64,000 nucleotides of DNA from Atrina japonica. Taxonomy: Eukaryota > Mollusca > Bivalvia > Pterioida > Pinnidae. Both the position numbers and the translations under genes were made by a program. Below the pieces are notes generated by a model. The model was not told where the DNA came from. It saw nothing but the letters and a program-made list of their open reading frames with translations, and did no database searches. The stretch is from positions 1-64,000 of the forward strand of contig BROG01000082.1 in NCBI GenBank assembly GCA_030159075.1, read 5' to 3'. Shown in pieces: positions 60,601-64,000 of this stretch. Position 1 is the stretch's first letter; every line of letters starts with the position of its first letter.

Positions 60601-61688
60601 AAGAAAGGATAATCTCACAACTTTACGTACTAGGCAATCAAAACTTCAATGTCTCTAAATGAAAACCATGTTGTCAGCTAAAAGAAGTTGGATGAATAAA
60701 TGTTTGTGTCTTTATTGTTATCAGTAAAATAACCAGTTACTATTTTGCCAATTTGGCCCATTGTGAAGTAAATTTCCCAAAGGAAAGAGCACAAGACCAT
60801 GTACAATGAAGGCTCTATTAACCCCTGTGGTTGCATGTGTATTATTTCCAAAGTACCTACCATATCAGTTTTCCCAAGAGTTAATGAAATAAGCGGATGT
60901 TTTAGATCTTCATTATCAAAATTTTTTGTCTCCACCTGGACGATATTACGTTCATCTTTGACTGCAGCACAACCCAAGACCGCCTGAAATAAAAACAATT
61001 CTAATGATTCAAACTTACATTTTATATGACAATGATATGACAATATGACAGTAATTACAATATGACAGGACAAGTGGAATAGCACCTTTAAAGTCTCACG
61101 GGTGATCTGGAGAGGGAATTATAATGTCCATGTGTCTGCAGGACGTCCAAATTGTAATGTCAGGAAATCCGGACTGCAAGGTCCATAGATCATACAGGCT
61201 GCAAAGTCAGTTGGATGTCCAGATTGCAAGGTCAGCCAGATGTCCACATTGCAAGGTCAGCAGGATGTCCACATTGCAAGGTCAGCAGGATGTCCACCAT
61301 GGCCTGTAGGAGTTTGATTTTTTTTGTTTTACGCCATACATATGATGGCGTCCAGTTTTTATTGGTGGAGGAGAAACCCCGGTTACCCGGGTAAAGACCA
61401 CTGACCTTCCACAAGAAAACTGGCAAACTTTCCCACTTAATTCAAAATTACCCTAGCGGAATTCGAACCAGAGGTGAGAGGGCCTGTAGGATATCCAGAC
61501 TGAAGTTCATAGGGCATCCAGCTTGTGGGGTCAACTCTCTAGTCACTGAATTACCGTAATCATTTTCTGCTCATGAAGTTGTGAACTTACTTGCTTGAGG
61601 AACAGTGTGTGTATCAGATAATCTTTATCGTCTTCCTCCTCATCAAATGACCACGTAAACTCGGGGTTGTCTTTAGACAGACTGCAGC
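45642..61688 (-). CDS. NPM-like: nucleoplasmin-like histone chaperone gene, partial (exons 2 to 8)
   Basis: Nucleoplasmin-family proteins are nuclear pentameric chaperones that bind histones and take part in chromatin assembly and, in some members, ribosome biogenesis. Seven exons on the minus strand join in continuous phase: 61591-61688, 60861-60983, 58840-58936, 57093-57256, 55347-55391, 52098-52171 and 45642-45669. All have GT donors and AG acceptors. Exons 2-4 give the core fold, with the family signatures FTWSFDEEE, SLTLGKTDM and GSGPVHLSAQQLV. Exons 5-7 give acidic tracts (EGEDEIE, EEDSDEEE, DDDEDEEMESDEDEDE). Exon 5 carries a bipartite basic signal (KKRKASTQKAEKKSK) like the nucleoplasmin NLS. 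Exon 8 starts a lysine-rich tail. The first coding exon, expected to end in a codon completed as Gly before Cys, and the C-terminal exon(s) were not found. Family assignment is confident; orthology to one vertebrate paralogue is not claimed. Confidence 0.9.
45845..46600. repeat. minisatellite, about 25-base unit, with higher-order organisation
   Basis: Units of the form CACATACCAGGCAACAAATC. A non-repetitive spacer of about 65 bases (GATATAGCATTTAAGACA ... CCCAATATATAAATCC) recurs three times (about 46160, 46330 and 46530), so blocks of roughly 170-200 bases were duplicated. Long open frames here are artefacts. It lies in intron 7. Confidence 0.9.
46830..47150. repeat. interspersed repeat R2, uninterrupted copy
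   Basis: Contains GTGTCTTTCTTTAGTGATGA, then ATGAAATAAATCAAGCATTT, then directly the CAGCACTTTTCAAGAG blocks. It shows the empty site for the family A insertion at 727-2016. It lies in intron 7. Confidence 0.65.
47151..48700. other. intron 7 sequence, no exon seen
   Basis: Apart from the SINE-2-like fragment at 47830-48010 nothing is supported. Open frames lack motifs and splice borders. Confidence 0.5.
47830..48010 (-). mobile_element. SINE-2-like fragment, strongly diverged
   Basis: Contains TACTCATATGGAGAAGTCACCAG cut by substitutions, then AAGTTTGACCTGTGCT and GCAGTGAGGTGTTCT in SINE-2 order. The head is absent. Assignment rests on the order of these blocks. Confidence 0.5.
48701..49564. 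mobile_element. TTAA-family A inverted-repeat element, internally rearranged
   Basis: Left end TTAAAGCGATATAAGCTGT exactly, right end GCTCATATCACTTTAA with TTAA at 49561-49564. Compared with the copies at 727-2016 and 30115-31999 it lacks a middle block of several hundred bases, and it carries a direct duplication of about 182 bases (49000-49181 and 49182-49364). It lies in intron 7 of the nucleoplasmin-like gene. Confidence 0.78.
49968..49995 (-). CDS. candidate alternative 28-base microexon of the nucleoplasmin-like gene
   Basis: Lies between exons 7 and 8. It has an AAG acceptor behind a mixed pyrimidine stretch and a GTAAAT donor. Its length and entry and exit phases are the same as exon 8. 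Joined to exon 7 it would read ITLPVEDNAE. It cannot be spliced to exon 8, because exon 8 read in phase 0 begins with TGA, so it would have to replace exon 8. The acceptor is weak and chance is quite possible. Confidence 0.2.
50635..52065. repeat. minisatellite, 22/24-base units
   Basis: About 60 copies of CTCAATGACATTTACT joined by AGTGAC, ACAGTGAT, ACAATGAT or GTAGTGAT links, giving 22- and 24-base variants. Runs of the 24-base variant create DLNDIYYS-type open frames that are not genes. It lies in intron 7, ending about 35 bases from the donor of exon 7. Confidence 0.95.
52098..52171 (-). CDS. nucleoplasmin-like exon 7 (acidic tract)
   Basis: 74 bases: 24 codons plus two bases, reading DDDEDEEMESDEDEDE then ISDSSPEK. 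The acceptor is CTAAATATCAG and the donor a consensus GTAAGT. It enters in phase 0 and leaves in phase 2. The SSPEK end suits a phosphorylatable serine-proline site, as seen after acidic tracts in this family (inference). A 1.4-kb minisatellite begins about 35 bases beyond its donor. Confidence 0.82.
52172..53349. other. intron 6 sequence, no exon seen
   Basis: Contains the repeat block near 52410-52515 shared with about 18575-18690. The frames at 52638-52959 have no recognisable motif. Confidence 0.5.
53350..53550 (-). mobile_element. SINE-2, 5'-truncated copy
   Basis: Body and CAAA-type tail of SINE-2, ending at the CTGTCTTTCGGATGAGAC stretch with no tRNA head. A short flanking match (GATTTTTG at 53343-53350 and again from about 53550) may be the target duplication but is too short to be sure. 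It lies in intron 6. Confidence 0.8.
54355..54593 (-). mobile_element. SINE-1, full-length copy with 15-base target duplication
   Basis: A tRNA-derived SINE on the minus strand. Its head (right end) has an A box TGGCCGAGTGG (54571-54581) and a B box GGTTCGAATCC (54520-54530). These are followed by a central domain containing CCAATAAAAACTGGACGCC and a tail ending in TCAAA-type repeats. Flanking copies of TTGAAGTATGCATTT at 54340-54354 and 54594-54608 are identical. It lies in intron 6 of the nucleoplasmin-like gene in the same sense. Confidence 0.93.
54609..54860 (+). mobile_element. SINE-1, older copy in opposite orientation
   Basis: Plus-strand relative of the SINE at 54355-54593. It has a tRNA-like head (GGTTGACTGGTTAGAG), a degraded B box (AGTTTGAACCC), the central domain in reverse order and an A-rich tail ending AAAACAAAAATCAAA. 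It is clearly more diverged than its neighbour, so it is probably older. Its head touches the target duplication of that neighbour. Confidence 0.8.
55347..55391 (-). CDS. nucleoplasmin-like exon 6 (acidic tract)
   Basis: 45 bases, 15 codons, phase 0 at both ends: QKGKMEIEEDSDEEE. The acceptor reads CAGCAG, so splicing could include or skip the first Gln. The donor is GTAGAT. The short acidic exon continues the second acidic tract begun in exon 5. Confidence 0.8.
55585..56400 (+). repeat. interspersed repeat G, copy split by a SINE
   Basis: Same blocks as 20400-20985 (ATGGGTGTAAATTTTC, ACCCACAGCTGTCTGGTTTT, AGCTCTGGTCATAA). The final segment ACTTTCCGGACTTTCG / TCCTGGTGACCTAAAAA is separated by the SINE-2 copy at 56081-56367. 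It lies in intron 5 of the nucleoplasmin-like gene. Confidence 0.75.
56081..56367 (-). mobile_element. SINE-2, full-length copy with 12-base target duplication
   Basis: A second tRNA-derived SINE. On the minus strand the head has an A box TGGCTCAGTCGG (56347-56358) and a B box AGTTCGAGTCCC (56303-56314). The body includes CACGTTAAAGAACCC, and the tail is CAAA repeats. TCCGGACTTTCG flanks it at 56069-56080 and 56368-56379. It sits inside an older interspersed repeat in intron 5. Confidence 0.93.
57093..57256 (-). CDS. nucleoplasmin-like exon 5 (acidic tract and bipartite NLS)
   Basis: 164 bases: two bases complete a Glu codon, then 54 codons. The exon starts EFPDDMNN, the usual segment just after the core. 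It continues with a Glu/Asp-rich run (ESELECTETEESQEGEDEIE) and then ESPKKEVVKTKKRKAS and QKAEKKSK. The two basic clusters about ten residues apart fit a classical bipartite nuclear localisation signal. The acceptor is TTGTTGTTCAG. The donor GTGCGA is weaker than the others but keeps phase 0 into exon 6. Confidence 0.88.
57765..57938 (-). mobile_element. SINE-1, 5'-truncated copy with 11-base target duplication
   Basis: Central domain and TCAAA-type tail of SINE-1. The tRNA head is missing, and the copy stops just inside the B box. TTTGCGTTGGG flanks it at 57754-57764 and 57939-57949. Truncation plus a target duplication fits target-primed reverse transcription. It lies in intron 4, sense to the gene. 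Confidence 0.9.
58312..58591 (-). mobile_element. SINE-2, near full-length copy
   Basis: Same family as 56081-56367, including the tRNA-like head (GCCTGGCTCATTCGGTAG) and the whole body. The B box is mutated (GTTTGAGCCCC). I could not define a convincing target duplication. It lies in intron 4, sense to the gene. Confidence 0.88.
58840..58936 (-). CDS. nucleoplasmin-like exon 4 (end of core domain)
   Basis: 97 bases: 32 codons plus one base, reading CSLDVSFGHENPVVFRLVEG then SGPVHLSAQQLV. This is the most conserved end of the nucleoplasmin core, the strand carrying the SGPVH motif. The acceptor is TATTTTAG and the donor GTAAGG. It enters in phase 0 and leaves in phase 1, which exon 5 continues correctly. 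It is too short to appear as a long open frame and was found by its motif. Confidence 0.9.
59110..59955. repeat. minisatellite, 27-base unit
   Basis: About 31 copies of AGAGCTACAGCAATGTTCTA followed by CCTGTAT, alternating with an ATGATC variant. The unit is nine codons, so open frames of YLYRATAMF type run through it. None is a gene. It lies in intron 3. Confidence 0.95.
60044..60410. mobile_element. inverted-repeat element family D, copy in intron 3
   Basis: AAAAGGGGCGTTACCTGTGT at the left and AGCTGATTCCCCTTTT at the right form imperfect inverted ends. Internal blocks (CAAGCAATTTTCACAAAATA, GCAATTTAAGAATATGTATG) recur at 3743-3996, 7506-7800 and 28690-29076. An A run of about 26 bases lies just inside the right end. 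Confidence 0.6.
60861..60983 (-). CDS. nucleoplasmin-like exon 3 (core domain)
   Basis: 123 bases and 41 whole codons, phase 0 at both ends, reading AVLGCAAVKDERNIVQVE ... SLTLGKTDM. AVLG, the VETKNFD stretch and SLTLG are hallmarks of the nucleoplasmin core. The acceptor is TTTATTTCAG and the donor is GTAGGT. The open frame runs on into intron 3 on the left, but similarity stops exactly at the donor. Confidence 0.9.
61130..61300. repeat. short minisatellite, about 25-base unit
   Basis: About six units of ATTGCAAGGTCAGCAGGATG followed by TCCAC or a variant. The SINE-1 copy at 61312 is inserted at its right edge. It lies in intron 2. Confidence 0.88.
61312..61480 (-). mobile_element. SINE-1, 5'-truncated copy with 11-base target duplication
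   Basis: Same family, keeping the B box region but not the A box, with a deletion of about 20 bases near the tail (TACGCCATA followed directly by CATATGATGG). Flanking GGCCTGTAGGA occurs at 61301-61311 and 61481-61491. It lies in intron 2 of the nucleoplasmin-like gene, sense to it, and is inserted at the end of a short minisatellite. Confidence 0.9.
61591..61688 (-). CDS. nucleoplasmin-like exon 2 (start of core domain)
   Basis: 98 bases: two bases complete a codon from the missing exon 1, followed by 32 codons reading CSLSKDNPEF ... FLKQ. The run TWSFDEEEDD followed by HTLFLKQ matches the first strands of the nucleoplasmin core. The acceptor is a pyrimidine-rich stretch ending CAG at 61689-61690, and the donor is a consensus GTAAGT at the left edge. 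The exon ends in phase 0. An upstream ATG in the same open frame at 61828 lies in the intron and is not the start. Confidence 0.88.
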
Positions 61689-62252
61689 CTGCGTGTAAAA
61701 TACAAAGAACTAGATAAGCTACAATCTTAAACATGTGTATTACACCTATAAATGTATCTGATACCACTGGACTCATCATCCCCTGAAGTCCCATTTGGAC
61801 TCGCCCATTTAAAAAAATGGTCAAGTCCAATGTCAGAAATGGGGAGCGATTGATCTGGAATCCAAATTCTACATTAATTTCATATTCATTGAGGACTTGT
61901 TCATCCCTGAATTATAACAGTAGACCATATTATCTATTGATTAAGATGAGTAAATGTGATCATAGGGGTACATGTAGATGTGTTAAATCTAGGAATAAAT
62001 TTCTGTATTCCTTTGATATGCAACTTGAACGTGAACAAGAACAGTAGTTATATGTTCCCACTGTATTGCAGGTCCCATTGTATTATGGCATTTTTATTTT
62101 TGGAAATCCTCGTGCATGATGTCATTTATTTGAAAGTCAATCATCACAACAGCATATCACTGCAGTCATGTTGTTTTTCTAAAGTTGTCTGTGAAAGACG
62201 ATGTTGCAGAACTCTCATAAGCACATGTAAATCATATGATTATATATGCTGA

Positions 62253-62447
62253 CCACAAAATAACACGGGACTGGTCGTTCAGGTTACGTGTACATGTAGA
62301 TTACAACAAATACAAATCATGTAACCTCCTTTTCATTCTCAATGAACTTCCTTTTTAAGTCTTCATTATTGCTATAGTAACCTGCAGGTTACGGTCCTTC
62401 CTTTTAGCGTAACTTGTTAATGGATGCCACAATTTGTTATTTTGTGG
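62253..62447. mobile_element. 195-base MITE with 13-base perfect terminal inverted repeats
   Basis: The left end CCACAAAATAACA and the right end TGTTATTTTGTGG are exact inverted repeats. A second inner inverted pair is built around GGTTACG. A target duplication is not clear because both flanks are AT-rich. The superfamily is not assigned. Confidence 0.65.
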
Positions 62448-62451
62448 CCAT

Positions 62452-62481
62452 ATACATATTATATATATATATATATATATA
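62452..62481. repeat. (AT)n microsatellite between two MITEs
   Basis: Alternating AT between the 195-base MITE and the pogo-like element. The TA immediately before the latter is part of this run. Confidence 0.9.
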
Positions 62482-63180
62482 CAGGCGACTCTCGATGGCT
62501 CAAACGTCGAAACCTTGAAGTTTCGTACAGGTCCCGATTTTTCTCTTCATTAATCAAGTAAATTCTATATCTTTTTAACTCCAAAACCTCAAAGTTCTTG
62601 ACACCTTGAAGTCAATTCAAAGTCCCGATTTGTATATTCCTTTATATTTCACTCTCGAAACCCTGAAGTTATATCGGTGAATTTATAAAAACGTCAATGC
62701 CAAAAGGCAGAGGGACATCGGGATCCTTACCTGGAAGATTAAACAAAAGGTGTTTTGATAACCAGGTAACAAGAAGATCTTGATCAAATCGAGTTGTTAT
62801 TGGCAGGGTTGATAATTAAGATCAAAACAGAAAAACAGTATAAAGACGCATCGTAGAGTACGATTTTGAGTATAAGCGTTATTTTAATTTTTAGATCAAG
62901 CAGTACTGTAGGCTACTGCAACATTATAGGACTTCCGTTTATATCCCAGTCAAATACATTATAAATATAACGTATTTACATGTTTTTATGTTTGAAAACT
63001 ATGCACAGGAATTCTTTACGACAAATTTCAAAATGCAAGCGACTTACAAAAACAACCCAACCTTATTTTGTGTAGTATTAAGAATCTACATTGGTTGATT
63101 TCCTGAACTCTCGAAACCTCACTCTACAAACCTCAATTTTTTGGTGGTCCCGTGAACTTTGAGGTTTCGAGAGTCAGCTG
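62482..63180. mobile_element. pogo-like non-autonomous DNA element, 699 bases
   Basis: The left end CAGGCGACTCTCGATGG and the inverted right end CAGCTGACTCTCGAAACC share GACTCTCGA, with TA on each side (62480-62481 and 63181-63182). CAG...GACTCTCGA ends and TA targets are typical of pogo/Tc1-mariner elements (established knowledge). No transposase frame is present. Sub-terminal CTCGAAACC motifs recur inside. Confidence 0.8.
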
Positions 63181-63182
63181 TA

Positions 63183-64000
63183 CATGTATATCTGTTTCTA
63201 ATATTAACATTTCTAATGTTAACGTTCATCGTTTTTAGTTTTTAAGTTTATATATCCTACTCAGTAACACTGTTTATACTACTGGATATCAATTTATAAC
63301 ACTAAACAATCAAGCTATCTTCCTTTGCAGTCGTAGAATAAAGTAAGCAAGCTACCGTCGGCCAAGTTTTACACCTGTTTTTTCACCTGGTCTTGCAATA
63401 CTACCAACGGATTTAACATTTATAAATGACCATTTGTACCAGAGAATCGGCGGAAGAGGGCAGTATGCAGGTTATTGCATTATAGCGGGAGACTTATATG
63501 GGAGGAAATATGTTCTTCAAGAAATAATGGTGTTATGCGGATTTGGCATTATAACGGGAGATATAACAGGGGTGAACTGCATATATAAACCAAAAAATTG
63601 GTCAGTTCTATATAACAGTTCACTAAGTACATATATTATTACATGTGTCTGAAGGAGTCTATTACTTGGGACATCATATAACAATATACCAGGATTTCAA
63701 TCTTGCAAGGGGTGAGGATGACCCTTGGGGACTTCTATATCATTTGATGTATCTTATCCAATATCATATTGAATATCTTCCAATCCAGACCTTCTTCTAG
63801 TTTCCATGGGGCAGGTATTCCTTTCCATTCCTAATGCAAATTACAATTTTTCCCATAATTGAAAAAAATTCCAAAATTGGTATTTAGAACATGACTGTAG
63901 TGAAAAATGAATGCAGGGGGTAAATGCATTTTTAAAAGGAGATTCCATTACAAAGATTCATATGTTTGCATCTTATTTTTTCAAAATTCATATTTGATAT
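63183..64000. other. no exon seen; first coding exon of the gene not found
   Basis: I searched for a minus-strand exon ending in a codon split after its first G, expected to encode the residues before Gly-Cys. No candidate with a GT donor was found, so exon 1 is probably to the right of the window. Confidence 0.45.

Noticed and set aside
62720..62760. AG followed by GTAAGG on the minus strand as the missing first exon
   Set aside because: It lies inside the pogo-like element, the acceptor-like and donor-like signals are adjacent, and the phase does not fit exon 2.

Overview
The window is eukaryotic and almost certainly animal nuclear DNA. I infer a mollusc, most likely a bivalve. The evidence is AT-rich sequence, spliced exons with GT/AG borders, two tRNA-derived SINE families, a degenerate LINE reverse transcriptase, many short inverted-repeat (MITE-like) elements and many minisatellites. 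Most listed open frames over 60 codons are chance frames or frames inside repeats; the rest are parts of the gene and LINE below. The species assignment is inference and no species can be named.

One protein-coding gene is recognisable: a nucleoplasmin-family histone chaperone on the minus strand. Seven consecutive exons (numbered here 2 to 8) are found at 61591-61688, 60861-60983, 58840-58936, 57093-57256, 55347-55391, 52098-52171 and 45642-45669. Reading phase is continuous through all seven. They encode the core beta-barrel, an acidic tract, a bipartite nuclear localisation signal and the start of a basic tail. The first coding exon and the C-terminal exon(s) were not found.

Layout from left to right. 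About 0.4-2.1 kb holds an older repeat interrupted by a TTAA-flanked inverted-repeat element. Tandem arrays lie at 3.5 kb, 4.0-5.2 kb (76-base higher-order unit) and 6.1-6.3 kb. A run of poly-T, poly-G and poly-T occupies 9.86-10.02 kb. From 10.6 to 21.5 kb there are scattered degenerate SINEs and small inverted-repeat elements. A 4-kb, 34-base minisatellite fills 21.5-25.6 kb. Further inverted-repeat elements follow at 27.8-37.5 kb. A very homogeneous 40-base array (38.76-39.82 kb) abuts a decayed LINE fragment (39.85-41.16 kb). More minisatellites lie at 42.7-43.5 and 45.85-46.6 kb.

From 45.6 to 61.7 kb the nucleoplasmin-like gene is spread over long introns filled with minisatellites, SINEs and inverted-repeat elements. 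Three of its SINEs have exact flanking target duplications and one more has a clear 12-base duplication. Two inverted-repeat elements follow at 62.25-63.18 kb.

I see no operon-like system, CRISPR array, defence locus or other multi-gene system. The points most worth following are two families of TTAA-bounded inverted-repeat elements, nested insertions with reconstructable empty sites, and a pair of 28-base candidate alternative exons in the nucleoplasmin-like gene.
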